Notes under the pieces: generated by a model
The model's input: the letters and a program-made list of their open reading frames with translations, nothing else
The model's database searches: none
Told to the model about the DNA's origin: nothing
Translations under genes and position numbers: made by a program
In this document: piece by piece, positions 1-10,237 of the stretch
How positions within the stretch are numbered: the first letter of the stretch is position 1
How the letters are laid out: the number at the start of each line of letters is the position of its first letter
Source of the DNA: Thioalkalivibrio thiocyanoxidans ARh2
GTDB taxonomy: Bacteria; Pseudomonadota; Gammaproteobacteria; Ectothiorhodospirales; Ectothiorhodospiraceae
Reading direction: 5' to 3'
Assembly (NCBI RefSeq): GCF_000385215.1
Contig: NZ_ARQK01000061.1
Location: 62,001-126,000 of the forward strand
DNA length: 64,000 nucleotides

Positions 1-2519
1 CGCCAGTCGCCCGCCAGCCCGAGCACCAGGCGCGGCACCAGCACCAGGGCACCTTCCCCGCGCAGGTAGGCCACCGCGTGCCTGGCGCGCTCGCCGGTCG
101 CGCCCAGCGGGGTGTAGGCCGCATCCGGGCGGAACCATTCCGGGTGCCGGCGGCGCAGGGCCAGGGCCTGTTGCACCACCCACTGCTTGGGCAGGCCCTC
201 GTCGGCACGGGCACTGATCTGTGCCGGGGTCAGGTGACCGAGCTCCTCCAGCAGTTGGTGCCGGGTTTCGAAGTCCACCGGACGGCGGTTGTCCGGATCG
301 ACCAGGCTCAGGTCCCACAGCTCGCTGCCCTGGTAGATGTCGGGTATCCCTGGAGCGGTGAGCTTGATCAGGGTCTGGGCCAGGCTGTTGGTGCGGCCGG
401 GGCCGACCAGGGGCTGCAGGAACGACTCCAGCGCGCTGCGAAATCCTGCATCCTCCAGCGTCCCGCTCACGAACTCGCGCAATGCCTGCTCGTAGTCCTC
501 CTGGGGGTGGGTCCAGCTGGTGTGCTGCTTGGCCTCGCGCACGGCCTTTTCCATGTAGGCCGTCATGCGCTCGGCGTCGATCGGCCAGGCGCCCAGCAGC
601 GTCTGGTAGTACAGGTATTCGGTAGCCGGTTCTGGCCATTCGCCGGTGCGGTGGCGGGCGTTGTGACGCATCCAGCGACGCACGGTCTGCGCCCATGCGC
701 CCGGAATCTCGGAGAGCAGCACCAGGCGCGCGCGCACGTCCTCGCTGCGCTTGGTGTCATGGGTGGAGGTGGCCAGCATCGCCTCCGGGTGGCGGGCGCG
801 GGCCCGGGCACTGGCGTGGTGGAACTCGTCCACCGACACCCCGAAGCTTCCGGGGTCGCCGCCGACCTCGTTGAGCGGCGTCAGCCGGTGGAAGCGATAC
901 AAGGCGGTGTCCTCCACCCCCTTGGCCATTGCCGGTCCGGTCAACTGCTGGAAGCGCAGGGCGAGTTCGGTCTCGCGCTCGCCGGGGATGCGCAGGAGCA
1001 ACAGGTCGCGCAGGAACTGCAGCAGCTCGCTGTCCAGTGCGGCGCTGCGCTCGGCCGCCTGTTCGATCGCGGTCTCCACGCAGCCGACGTCGGCCGCCGT
1101 CACCCCGCCTTCGCGCGGGCTCACGTAGGTACGGTAGACGGGGAAGCAGGAGACCACCTCCAGCAGGGCAAGGTACAGCTCGTGGCGGGTGTAGTCGCGG
1201 TGGCGGCGGTGGCGCTCGCAAATGTCCACGAACAGCGCACTCAGCCGGTTGAGCTCGCTGCCGAGCAGATCCTCCAGGACCTGGCGCTTGGATGCATAGA
1301 CCAGCCCCGCGTAGTCGGTGTCCTCGCCGGTGAGGTCCTCGAACAGCCGGGTCAGCGGCGCCTCGCCCGCCGGGTCCACGAACAGCCCCTGCACACGGTT
1401 GAGAAAGTCGTAGCCGGTGGAGCCGGCGATCGGCCAGTCGTCGGGCAGTGACTCACCCGGTTCGAGGATCTTCTCGGCGACGATCCAGGTGTCCGGGCAG
1501 ACATGGGCCAGTCGGCGAAAATACTCGGCGGGGTCACGCATGCCGTCCGGGTGATCGACTCGCAGACCGTGCACCGAGCCTTCGTCCACCCAGCGGATCG
1601 GCAGGGCGTGCACCGCCTGGAAGACCTCTTCGCGTTCTTGTCGCAGCCCGGCCAGGTCGTTGATGTCGAAAAAGCGGCGGTAGCCGAGGTCGCGTCCGGC
1701 GGTGCGCCACCAGGCCAGGCGGTAGTTCTGCCGCTCGATCAGCGCGTCCAGCGCATCGGGGTCCTGGTTGATTCGCTCCACCTCGGCTGCGATTGCCTCG
1801 GCGGCCGCCGGATCCTGGCTGGTGGTGTCGTCCAGCAGCTGGCGGATCACGGCCTGGTCGCGGTGGCGCCGGGTGGCAGAGTCACGCGCGGTCAGCTCGG
1901 GTTGTGGCAGGCGCGCGCAGGATTCCGCGAGAAAGCCCAGCAGTTCGATGCCCGTGGCGCGACAGACGCGGTAGAGCAAGTCGTTCAGCGAAGACGGGTC
2001 CAGCGGGAAGCGGTGTTCGTGACAGGCGAGCTCGAAGAGCCCGTCGGCGTATTGCAGGCGGATCTCGCCAGCCTCGAGGATGCGCCCGTAATGATCGCCC
2101 AGTACTGGCAGCAGGACCTTGTTCGGCCAGCGTTCCTCCGAGGACTCCCAGTCCACGTCGAAAAACATCGCAAACCGGCTGGAGGGCCCGTTCTCCAGCA
2201 CATCCCACCACCACGGGTTCTGATCCCCGGCCACGGCCATGTGGTTGGGCACGATGTCCAGCACCAGCCCCATCCCGGCCTGTTCCAGCGCCGCGCACAG
2301 GCGTTGGCGCGCGGCCTCGCCGCCGAGCTCGTCGTTCACCCGCGACGGGTCCACCACATCGTAGCCGTGCATGCTGCCGCGCACCGCCTGGAGGATCGGA
2401 GAAAGGTACAGATGCGATATGCCCAGCCGGGCAAGGTAGGGAACGACGCGCGCGGCATCATCCAGGCTGAACCCTGGGTGCAGCTGCAGGCGGCAGGTGG
2501 CAATCCGTTCAGGTTGCAT
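1..2519 (-). CDS. treY: Maltooligosyltrehalose synthase, 3' end outside the window
   Basis: Converts the reducing end of a maltooligosaccharide into a terminal trehalose unit in the TreY/TreZ pathway, giving the compatible solute trehalose in the cytoplasm. The reverse strand stays open from 2519 to the window edge, 839 codons. The N-terminus has the GH13 beginning (TCRLQLHPGFSLDDAARVVP, then HLYLSP and GYDVVD), and the middle has the family signature around WIVAEKILEPGE followed by STGYDFLN. The right-hand reading continues in frame to VLVPRLVLGLAGDW at the edge, so only a short C-terminal tail is missing relative to the usual 850-950 residues. ATG 2519 is chosen because it matches the family start; an in-frame ATG at 2558 is possible. 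Neither has a clear ribosome site. No treZ or glgX is visible, since the operon continues leftward. Confidence 0.93.
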   Translation of the reverse strand, partial: MQPERIATCRLQLHPGFSLDDAARVVPYLARLGISHLYLSPILQAVRGSMHGYDVVDPSRVNDELGGEAARQRLCAALEQAGMGLVLDIVPNHMAVAGDQNPWWWDVLENGPSSRFAMFFDVDWESSEERWPNKVLLPVLGDHYGRILEAGEIRLQYADGLFELACHEHRFPLDPSSLNDLLYRVCRATGIELLGFLAESCARLPQPELTARDSATRRHRDQAVIRQLLDDTTSQDPAAAEAIAAEVERINQDPDALDALIERQNYRLAWWRTAGRDLGYRRFFDINDLAGLRQEREEVFQAVHALPIRWVDEGSVHGLRVDHPDGMRDPAEYFRRLAHVCPDTWIVAEKILEPGESLPDDWPIAGSTGYDFLNRVQGLFVDPAGEAPLTRLFEDLTGEDTDYAGLVYASKRQVLEDLLGSELNRLSALFVDICERHRRHRDYTRHELYLALLEVVSCFPVYRTYVSPREGGVTAADVGCVETAIEQAAERSAALDSELLQFLRDLLLLRIPGERETELALRFQQLTGPAMAKGVEDTALYRFHRLTPLNEVGGDPGSFGVSVDEFHHASARARARHPEAMLATSTHDTKRSEDVRARLVLLSEIPGAWAQTVRRWMRHNARHRTGEWPEPATEYLYYQTLLGAWPIDAERMTAYMEKAVREAKQHTSWTHPQEDYEQALREFVSGTLEDAGFRSALESFLQPLVGPGRTNSLAQTLIKLTAPGIPDIYQGSELWDLSLVDPDNRRPVDFETRHQLLEELGHLTPAQISARADEGLPKQWVVQQALALRRRHPEWFRPDAAYTPLGATGERARHAVAYLRGEGALVLVPRLVLGLAGDW

Positions 2520-2821
2520 CTGCTCGTTGCCGGTTCGGGTTCCGGCAAGGCGGGGCATTGGGCATGGCCAGAAAACCAAGCCTGCCAGCGCTACCAAAGA
2601 ATGCCTGCATCCCCCTCCGCCTTGAAGATCAGCTTGTGCTACCCCGAATATGGACCACATCACGGCCGAAAGGAATGCACCTCCGGTGTGTGGCACCCTC
2701 GCTGCGGCGGCTCAGAGGCGGTCAATCAGCCTGGACCCAGGATGAGATCAAGCGTTACCGGGGTTGTCCGCCTGAGCGTCGCGGTCTACTGTCGAGTTCC
2801 GATCACCATCGGGGACGTCCC
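2520..2821. other. Intergenic region between divergent genes treY and the 2822 gene
   Basis: About 300 bases with no supported gene. It must hold the divergent promoters of treY and of the exported protein that starts at 2822. I see no convincing -35/-10 pair, operator or repeat. A reading frame runs through it into the 2822 gene from 2558, but it lacks a ribosome site and the signal peptide begins only at 2822. Confidence 0.5.
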
Positions 2822-3295
2822 ATGAACTGGAATCGTATCGTCAGCCTGTCAGCGGCGACCGTTATTTTCGCCATGGCGGGCGGCACCCATGCCGCGGGTA
2901 CCGCGCAGCTCGAGCTGGACGGGCAGTCCTACGACCTCGACGTGGAGGCCTGCGATTTCTCGGGCGAATCCGATCAGGCCGATCTGCAGACGCTGGTCGG
3001 CGATGCCGAGACCGATGAGGGGCCGATGCGCGTGTTTGTCTCGCGCAACAAGGTCAGCGGAATGCTGATGCATACGGTCAGTGTGCAGATCGGGGATTTG
3101 ATGTCTCCGGAGGGCGAGGTGCTGGAGGCTAGCCGCAGCCGTTCCGGCGATGAGTGGTTCTCTGCCGCTGACGGCCCCTCGGAACCCCTGATCCAGATCG
3201 ATGGCGCCGAACTGACCGCCACGGGCCTGTTTGCGGACACCGGCATGACGCGTGATCCAGTCGAGGGCCGCCTTGCCGCGACCTGCAATCGCTGA
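2822..3295 (+). CDS. Small exported protein of unknown function
   Basis: A 157-residue protein that I do not recognise. It starts with a basic residue and a hydrophobic stretch ending in GGTHAAG, a typical Sec signal peptide with cleavage near residue 24. The mature part is acidic and beta-rich in appearance, with one cysteine early (VEACDFSG) and one at the end (ATCNR), which could form a disulfide as in small periplasmic beta-sandwich proteins. It is convergent with the diguanylate cyclase gene, whose stop lies only 15 bases away. The start at 2822 is preferred over the upstream in-frame ATG at 2558 because only 2822 gives a signal peptide at the N-terminus. Confidence 0.7.
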   Translation: MNWNRIVSLSAATVIFAMAGGTHAAGTAQLELDGQSYDLDVEACDFSGESDQADLQTLVGDAETDEGPMRVFVSRNKVSGMLMHTVSVQIGDLMSPEGEVLEASRSRSGDEWFSAADGPSEPLIQIDGAELTATGLFADTGMTRDPVEGRLAATCNR

Positions 3296-3303
3296 GGGCA
3301 GGC

Positions 3304-3320
3304 GTTTCCCTACGGGAAAC
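3304..3320. repeat. Short palindrome resembling a pair of MITE ends
   Basis: GTTTCCC-TAC-GGGAAAC is a 7-bp perfect inverted repeat just after the 2822 gene. It has the sequence of two ends of the dispersed element found at 24631-24901 placed tail to tail. The minus-strand TAG stop of the diguanylate cyclase lies in its CCCTA. It may also act as a short bidirectional hairpin. Confidence 0.5.
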
Positions 3321-4437
3321 ACTGGTCAGCGTCGTCCGGGGTTTGCTGCGCGATCACGCGGTTGCGCTCGGTTGCCTTGCCCCGGTACATCCGACGGTCG
3401 GCGCGCCGCAGTAGCTCGTCCAGGCCGTCATCCGGCTTGAGTTCGGCCACGCCAAAGGTAGCCGTGACTTCGACTCCGGCGATCGGGGTGGCGGACAGGG
3501 TGCTCCGGCAGCGCTCGGCGGTGCGGGTGGCCGCAGGAAGTGCTTCGCCCGGCAATGCAATCAGAAATTCCTCGCCGCCCCATCGGGCAACCAGGTCCGA
3601 TTCGCGGACGTTCCGCTCGAGGCGGCGCGCCGTTTCCTGAATCACCTGATCACCGACATTATGGCCGTGGGTGTCGTTGATGCGCTTGAAATGGTCGAGA
3701 TCCACCAGAATCACCGACAGGGGCTGGCCACGACGCCTCGCAGTCGCCATCTGCTGGCGCAGGAATTGGTCCATTGCCCGGCGATTCGCCAGATCGGTCA
3801 GCACGTCGGTGCTGGCCCAATGGTCCAGCACCTCGGCCCGTACTAGCGCACGTTGCAGCTGGTCGCGCAGTCCGGCGACCGCGCTGACCAGTACGAGCAG
3901 CAGGGCAAGGAATACATGCACCCGGATTAGGTACATCAAGGCCTCGCCAGATGCCCGGTCGGCCCGGAGGTCGGGCAGCACCCCGGTCACGGTGATCACG
4001 GCGCTGGCGAGCAGCAAGATTGATCCGGCCAGCACCCCGTAGCGCCGATCCAGCATTACGAACACGCCCACGATCAGGGCGCCGACCGCCCAGTAATGTC
4101 CACCAGCCAGAACCAGCAGCTGCTGATCGATCGGGCCCGCGACATGGTGGTGCCAGGCCAGTCTTCCGAGCACCAATGCCCCGAGGGTGGATACCATGGC
4201 GATCTCCAGCCAGCGCAGCGGCACCGGTGCGCGCCAGACCAGCACGAGAAGGATGGAGGTCAGGATGGCGAAGACGGGGTAAATATGGCCGAGGAAGTAG
4301 TCGTCCGGGTCGCGGAAAAGCCAGCTCAGGAGCATGATCAGCACGGCCAGCGCCAGGGCCCCCAGATAGACCCGGCGCTTGCGTATGGCGAGATTTTCGA
4401 GCTCCTGGCGCGCGTCGCTGGCCGGTTCCTGCGGCAT
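3310..4437 (-). CDS. Membrane-anchored GGDEF diguanylate cyclase
   Basis: Makes cyclic di-GMP from two GTP at the inner membrane. The 375-residue protein has a short cytoplasmic N-terminus, about six hydrophobic segments (first LGALALAVLIMLLSWLF) forming an integral membrane sensor of no named type, and a C-terminal GGDEF domain from about residue 215. The active site is intact (ARWGGEEF) with the metal-binding DLDHFKRIND upstream. RESD sits exactly five residues before GGEEF, so the product-inhibition I-site (RxxD) is present. ATG 4437 is chosen because AGGA lies just upstream; the frame remains open further 5' to 4566 without a ribosome site. The input signal is unknown. The gene is divergent from the phosphotransferase at 4529. 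Confidence 0.9.
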   Translation of the reverse strand: MPQEPASDARQELENLAIRKRRVYLGALALAVLIMLLSWLFRDPDDYFLGHIYPVFAILTSILLVLVWRAPVPLRWLEIAMVSTLGALVLGRLAWHHHVAGPIDQQLLVLAGGHYWAVGALIVGVFVMLDRRYGVLAGSILLLASAVITVTGVLPDLRADRASGEALMYLIRVHVFLALLLVLVSAVAGLRDQLQRALVRAEVLDHWASTDVLTDLANRRAMDQFLRQQMATARRRGQPLSVILVDLDHFKRINDTHGHNVGDQVIQETARRLERNVRESDLVARWGGEEFLIALPGEALPAATRTAERCRSTLSATPIAGVEVTATFGVAELKPDDGLDELLRRADRRMYRGKATERNRVIAQQTPDDADQCFP

Positions 4438-4528
4438 GGGGATCCTGGGGGCGGCGGGCCCACAATTCAGAGTCGGGACGGGTTCGCGTGACGAGTAGAG
4501 TACCCGACGGCACCGTGCGGAGATACCG

Positions 4529-5506
4529 ATGAGCGACCCCCTGCTGGCCGGCGTTCTCGCTGCCACTCGTGCGTCTGCTGCGCGTCGTGGCCCGGTGCTG
4601 CAGCAGCTTTGGAGTGGGTATGGCGAGATTGTGCGCTATGACCTCGAGGGCACCGCTCTTCCCAGCGTGATCGTCAAGCACGTGGTGTTTCCCGCGCATT
4701 GCAATCACCCGCGTGGCTGGAACAGTGATCACGGCGACCGCCGCAAGCGGCACTCCTACGAGGTGGAGATGGCCTTCTACCGTGACTGGGCGGCACTTTG
4801 TCCGGACGGCTGCCGGGTCCCGCGCTGCCTGGAAGCACGACCGGTGAAAGGTGGTCACAGCATCATCCTCGAGGATCTGGATGCGGCCGGATTTTCCGGG
4901 CGGCGTGAACATCTGGACTTCGATGAGGCGGTGGTCTGTCTGCGCTGGCTGGCCTGGTTTCATGCCACCTTTCTTGGCATGGCCCCGGCCGGGCTCTGGC
5001 CGGTCGGCAGCTACTGGCACCTGGCGACGCGGCGGCAGGAGTGGGCGGCTATCGAGGATCCGGCCATCCGCCGCACGGCCACGGCGATCGACGAGCGCCT
5101 GAATGCGGCCCGGTTCCGGACCGTAATCCACGGCGATGCCAAGGTGGCCAACTTCTGTTTTGGCCCGACAGGGGCGGTGGCAGCGCTGGATTTCCAGTAT
5201 GTCGGGGGAGGCTGCGGCATGAAGGATGTCGCCTATTTCCTGGGCTCCTGCCTCGACGAATCCGAGCAGGAACAATGGGAGGCGGCCCTGCTGGATACCT
5301 ACTTCGCCAGTCTGCGCGGTGCGGTTGCGGCTCGACTCCCCGACGTGGACCTGGGGGCGCTGGAGGCCGAATGGCGTGATCTGTTCCGGTTTGCCCAGGC
5401 CGATTTCTATCGCTTTCTGGTGGGCTGGAGTCCGGGGCACTGGAAGCTCCACGACTACAGTCGGCGGGTGGCTCTGGAGGTGGTCGCGGCGCTGGATTCG
5501 GTCTGA
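4529..5506 (+). CDS. Aminoglycoside phosphotransferase/ecdysteroid kinase-like protein
   Basis: A 325-residue protein of the kinase-like APH fold. The catalytic loop reads [13 protein letters not shown], with the catalytic Asp and Asn, and the metal-binding Asp follows in [19 protein letters not shown]. This order (HGDxxxxN then DFQ) is typical of the choline/aminoglycoside and ecdysteroid-kinase-like phosphotransferases. An N-terminal lobe containing SVIVKHV would bind ATP. The natural substrate cannot be told from the sequence and no resistance function is implied. It stands alone between the divergent diguanylate cyclase gene and the membrane protein at 5568. Confidence 0.8.
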   Translation: MSDPLLAGVLAATRASAARRGPVLQQLWSGYGEIVRYDLEGTALPSVIVKHVVFPAHCNHPRGWNSDHGDRRKRHSYEVEMAFYRDWAALCPDGCRVPRCLEARPVKGGHSIILEDLDAAGFSGRREHLDFDEAVVCLRWLAWFHATFLGMAPAGLWPVGSYWHLATRRQEWAAIEDPAIRRTATAIDERLNAARFRTVIHGDAKVANFCFGPTGAVAALDFQYVGGGCGMKDVAYFLGSCLDESEQEQWEAALLDTYFASLRGAVAARLPDVDLGALEAEWRDLFRFAQADFYRFLVGWSPGHWKLHDYSRRVALEVVAALDSV

Positions 5507-5567
5507 CCCCTTCGCAGGGACGCCGGTGCGGTATGGTGTGTGAAAGCCCGGCGGAGCCTCGCGCGCG

Positions 5568-6203
5568 ATGATCCCCCTCTGGTTCAAACTGGTCTACCTG
5601 GCGTTTCTGATGGTCCTGGTGCCGGTCTATCTGGCCGAGTACGGGCCGCTCAACTTTCTGTGGCTGTCCAACATTGCACTGCTCGGGGGCTGTATGGCCG
5701 CCTGGCTGGAAAGTCGCCGTCTGGCCGGGATGCTGCTGGTCGCGGTGGCAGTGCTGGAGATGGGCTGGGTGGCGGATTTCGTGCTGAGTCTCGTGCTGCT
5801 GGGCAATCCCCCGTTCGGTACGGTGGACTACATGTACGATCCCGATACCCCGCTGCATGTGCGGTTGCTGTCGCTCTATCACCTGCCACTGCCGTTTGTG
5901 CTGATCTGGATGGTCTGGCGCCTGGGCTACGATCCCCGCGTCTGGCGCAACTGGGTGCCGCTGGGCTTGATCCTCTTGCTGATCAGCTATGTCCTGTCCA
6001 CGCCGGAGGACAGCGTGAACTGGGCGCTTGGGCCGGCGGGGCACCCGCAGGAGTGGATGGCGCCGGAGTTGTGGATCGGCCTCGTGATGATCTCCTGTGT
6101 AATCGTGTGGTGGCTGACGCACCGGCTGGCATTATGGGGCTTTGGCCGGGCGGGGCGCGTGGTTCAGCCAGGTCATCGAGATGCGGGGAGCGAGACCCGA
6201 TGA
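5568..6203 (+). CDS. Conserved multi-pass membrane protein, unknown function
   Basis: A 211-residue inner-membrane protein with six or seven hydrophobic segments. Between them lie polar motifs that look conserved in a widespread uncharacterised family: TVDYMYDPDTPLH, LLSLYHLPLP and SVNWALGPAG. I do not know a function. Its stop overlaps the start of the next gene as ATGA (6200-6203), so the two are translationally coupled and probably act together in the membrane. Confidence 0.75.
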   Translation: MIPLWFKLVYLAFLMVLVPVYLAEYGPLNFLWLSNIALLGGCMAAWLESRRLAGMLLVAVAVLEMGWVADFVLSLVLLGNPPFGTVDYMYDPDTPLHVRLLSLYHLPLPFVLIWMVWRLGYDPRVWRNWVPLGLILLLISYVLSTPEDSVNWALGPAGHPQEWMAPELWIGLVMISCVIVWWLTHRLALWGFGRAGRVVQPGHRDAGSETR

Positions 6204-7219
6204 CCCTGGCGATCTGGCTGGGGATTTTCGCCTGTCTGTCGCAATCGGCGATGCTGTCCGGGCTGAATCTGGGGCTGTTCTCGCTCAGCAAGCTGGAACT
6301 GGAGGTCGAGGCGCGCAAGGGGGATCGCCGCGCCGCGCGGGTGCTACACCTGCGCGAGGACTCCAACTTTGCACTGGTGACCATTCTCTGGGGGAATGTC
6401 GGGGTCAACGTGCTGCTGGCCCTGCTGTCCGGCTCGGTACTGGCCGGTGTGGCCGCCTTCCTGTTTTCCACGGTCGTGATCACCATCTTCGCGGAGATCA
6501 TCCCGCAGTCCTACTTCACCCGGAACGCGCTGCGCATGGCGTCACTGCTGGCGCCGGTGCTGCGCATCTACCAGATCGCGTTGTATCCCGTTGCGCGCCC
6601 CACGGCCTGGGTACTGGATGCGTGGCTGGGGGGCGAGAGCATTCGATATTTCCCGGAGCGTGACCTGCGCCATCTGATCCGCCTGCACATGGAATCAGAA
6701 CGCTCCGACATCGCCCGGGTGGAGGGCCAGGGGGCGCTGAACTTCCTGGAAATCGACGACGTACCCCTGCAGGAGGAGGGCGAGCCCGTGGACGAACTCA
6801 GCCGGATCGTGCTGCCCTTTGACGGCCCGCATCCGGTATTCCCGGCGATCACCCCGAGCCCGGAAGACGCCTTCCTGCAGCGCCTGGCCCGTTCGGGGAA
6901 GACGTGGACCGTGATCCAGGACCCCGACGGCAATCCGCGCCTGGTGTTGTCCACCGACGACTTCCTGCGCGAGGCGCTGTTCGAGCCGGAGCGGTTCAAC
7001 CCCTGGCGGCACTGCCACCGGCCGGTGATCGTAAAGAGCGGCGAGCACCGGCTTGGCCAGCTCATCCAGCGTTTTCGCCTGCACACCGGCCCGCGCGGCG
7101 ACGACATCGTCGAGGACGACGTCGTCCTGCTGTGGGGCGACGAGCCACGCGTACTGACCGGCACCGATATCCTGGGGCGGTTGTTGCGCAACATCGCGAC
7201 GACCGCGGAGCCTCGCTAG
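6200..7219 (+). CDS. CNNM (DUF21)-domain membrane protein, CorB/CorC-like
   Basis: A 339-residue protein with an N-terminal DUF21/CNNM transmembrane module (about residues 1-150; SGLNLGLFSLSKLELEVEAR and VITIFAEIIPQSYFTRNALR are characteristic) followed by a cytoplasmic half that resembles a divergent CBS-pair region (for example LVLSTDDFLREALF). Family members export or regulate Mg2+ and Co2+. The start is ATG 6200, overlapping the preceding stop by four bases; a reading frame reaching back to 5540 is the wrong frame for the upstream gene. The CBS half is weakly conserved and may have lost nucleotide binding. Confidence 0.8.
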   Translation: MTLAIWLGIFACLSQSAMLSGLNLGLFSLSKLELEVEARKGDRRAARVLHLREDSNFALVTILWGNVGVNVLLALLSGSVLAGVAAFLFSTVVITIFAEIIPQSYFTRNALRMASLLAPVLRIYQIALYPVARPTAWVLDAWLGGESIRYFPERDLRHLIRLHMESERSDIARVEGQGALNFLEIDDVPLQEEGEPVDELSRIVLPFDGPHPVFPAITPSPEDAFLQRLARSGKTWTVIQDPDGNPRLVLSTDDFLREALFEPERFNPWRHCHRPVIVKSGEHRLGQLIQRFRLHTGPRGDDIVEDDVVLLWGDEPRVLTGTDILGRLLRNIATTAEPR

Positions 7220-7250
7220 GTGAGAGGCGGTCGTGATGATCCAGAAACTG

Positions 7251-7276
7251 GAAGGCCCGGCGGGAGCCGGGCCTTC
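7251..7276. terminator. Hairpin between convergent genes
   Basis: GAAGGCCCGGC, a GGGA loop, then GCCGGGCCTTC: an 11-bp perfect stem lying between the convergent CNNM gene and ettA. There is no T-run, so it may be a weak bidirectional terminator or a transcript-stabilising hairpin. Confidence 0.65.
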
Positions 7277-7285
7277 GGGGTGGGG

Positions 7286-8953
<1,668 letters not shown>

Positions 8954-8996
8954 GATGCTCCTGCGACCAATGCGGTTTGAATGAGGGACAGGCCGC

Positions 8997-9281
8997 TTAC
9001 GGCCCGTGCTGGGCCCGCACTTTACCATCCCAGCCCCCGGGAGGCGCATGGCCCCCTTCGTCGAGGGACCGGTTCGCGTGGTCGGTGATGCATCTCGTGC
9101 CATCCCGGGCAGGTATCGGCGTGAGCACCGCGATGTCGTCCCGAAGCGGCTCCATTGGATACTGGGTACGGTCATGTTCGTACCCATGGATGTCGCTGTT
9201 CGCTTCCAGCGTGTTCCAGGCGATGGTGGCAAGGGCGAAGGCGGCCGCCAGGGCCGTCCGCTTCAGTTTGAAGGCTCGCAT
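8997..9281 (-). CDS. Small exported protein, unknown
   Basis: A 94-residue protein with a clear signal peptide (MRAFKLKRTALAAAFALATI) and a hydrophilic mature part rich in His, Asp and Arg with no motif I recognise. A GAGG ribosome site lies about nine bases before ATG 9281 and overlaps the stop of the upstream ORF (9292-9294), so it is the last of three closely packed small ORFs. Its 3' end comes 43 bases before the ettA start region on the same strand. Confidence 0.6.
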   Translation of the reverse strand: MRAFKLKRTALAAAFALATIAWNTLEANSDIHGYEHDRTQYPMEPLRDDIAVLTPIPARDGTRCITDHANRSLDEGGHAPPGGWDGKVRAQHGP

Positions 9282-9291
9282 GTCCGGATCC

Positions 9292-9660
9292 TCAGAAGCG
9301 TACGGAGGACGTCGGCATCCCAGCCGCATCCTCGTCGCTCCCGGCCATTATCGGATCGCCGTTCGGCCGCAGGGCCGCCCCGATGTCGAGCTGGCCCTGC
9401 ATCGGGTAGGGGAAGCCACCGTTCAGGTCCTCGCTCGGGCTGCACTCTTTCATGCAGTGCAACCCGGAACCCTGATCTGGCGTGACCAGCGGGCGGACAG
9501 TGCGATCTCCGATCCCGGCGTAGGCCATACCCGAGCGGGTCAGGTTCGCCTGCGGGCCTCTTCTGCCACTTCCGGCTTCGCCGTTGTCAACGCACCCGGT
9601 CAGAGCCACGGCAGGTGTAATGCCATCGAGTACTACGAATTCCTTTCCCGAGAAAATCAC
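9292..9660 (-). CDS. Small putative lipoprotein or exported protein, unknown
   Basis: A 122-residue product from a GTG start at 9660, which has an excellent AGAGGT ribosome site six bases upstream. The N-terminus runs to a lipobox-like LTGC (Cys23), but an Asp in the hydrophobic part makes the signal imperfect. The rest is hydrophilic with a CMKEC motif near residue 70 and no family I recognise. Its GTG overlaps the preceding ORF's TGA as GTGA, indicating coupling. The three-gene arrangement makes it more likely real than its composition alone would. Confidence 0.5.
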   Translation of the reverse strand: MIFSGKEFVVLDGITPAVALTGCVDNGEAGSGRRGPQANLTRSGMAYAGIGDRTVRPLVTPDQGSGLHCMKECSPSEDLNGGFPYPMQGQLDIGAALRPNGDPIMAGSDEDAAGMPTSSVRF

Positions 9661-9848
9661 TTGTTACCTCTAGCGCGCGCTCGTCGTCCATGAATCGCCT
9701 GAGCAGCCGGATACCGATGGCTACCAAGGCAAGGCGGGTCTGCCGTGTTCCAGTACTCTGCTAATGCGTCAGGGAGGCTAGCCCCGGGAAAGGCATCCGG
9801 TGCTGAAGAGAAGTACTCAGAGTGGAAAGACAAAAGAATCAACCGCAT
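9657..9848 (-). CDS. Very small ORF leading a three-gene operon
   Basis: A 63-residue ORF. Its support is positional: AGGAGG stands five bases before ATG 9848, and its stop overlaps the next GTG start by four bases. The N-terminus MRLILLSFHSEYFSS is mildly hydrophobic and the C-terminus is basic (HGRRARARGNK). Codon use is less GC-biased at the 5' end than in neighbours. It could be a leader peptide that controls translation of the two following ORFs rather than a functional protein. Confidence 0.45.
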   Translation of the reverse strand: MRLILLSFHSEYFSSAPDAFPGASLPDALAEYWNTADPPCLGSHRYPAAQAIHGRRARARGNK

Positions 9849-10070
9849 ATGGCCTCCTGCCGCGCAATCCGTGAATTTTGTGAGCGCCATCACAGGACGG
9901 AGCCGCGGCTACCCTAGGCGAGCGGTGGTTGATAAACAAGGTTTATGAGTAATCGACTCGGGTACTGGGCAATGACTGGCGGGGTATGGACCTCGATGAG
10001 GCACCTAGCCCTGGCTCGGCAGGCGCCTGGATGATTTCGGGCACGAATGAAGCCGTGCTCATTCTGATTG

Positions 10071-10155
10071 CTGATGGGGGTTGAACCCGCGCCGGCAGCA
10101 GCACTTTCTCGGTTCGACCAGCTGGAAATGGGGCGGCCCAAGGCGAGGAAGCCGA
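10071..10155 (-). pseudogene. Remnant of the C-terminal end of a P-type cation ATPase
   Basis: On the minus strand one can read RRGFNPHQ, the exact C-terminus of the intact ATPase encoded at 18470-21178, preceded by a stretch (LVEPRK...) that aligns base by base with its last 25 or so codons but with small indels and frame changes. Nothing upstream supports a complete gene. It is a decayed duplicate fragment, in the same orientation as the intact copy. Confidence 0.7.
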
Positions 10156-10237
10156 TCTAGCCTTCGCGCGCGGGGTCGGCGGTATCGGACCGGACCTGCA
10201 GTCGCGGGGCCGCATCCGTGCGGCAGTTTCAGGGCCT

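Noticed and set aside
78-2825. Two plus-strand frames opposite treY
   Set aside because: The minus strand reads continuously as TreY with family motifs; the plus frames have none.
3659-5587. Long minus-strand frame opposite the phosphotransferase and running into the GGDEF gene out of frame
   Set aside because: Contains no recognisable protein; the phosphotransferase frame has catalytic motifs.
5540-7219. Single large protein covering both the membrane protein and the CNNM gene
   Set aside because: The upstream part is the wrong frame for the membrane protein; the ATGA overlap shows two genes.
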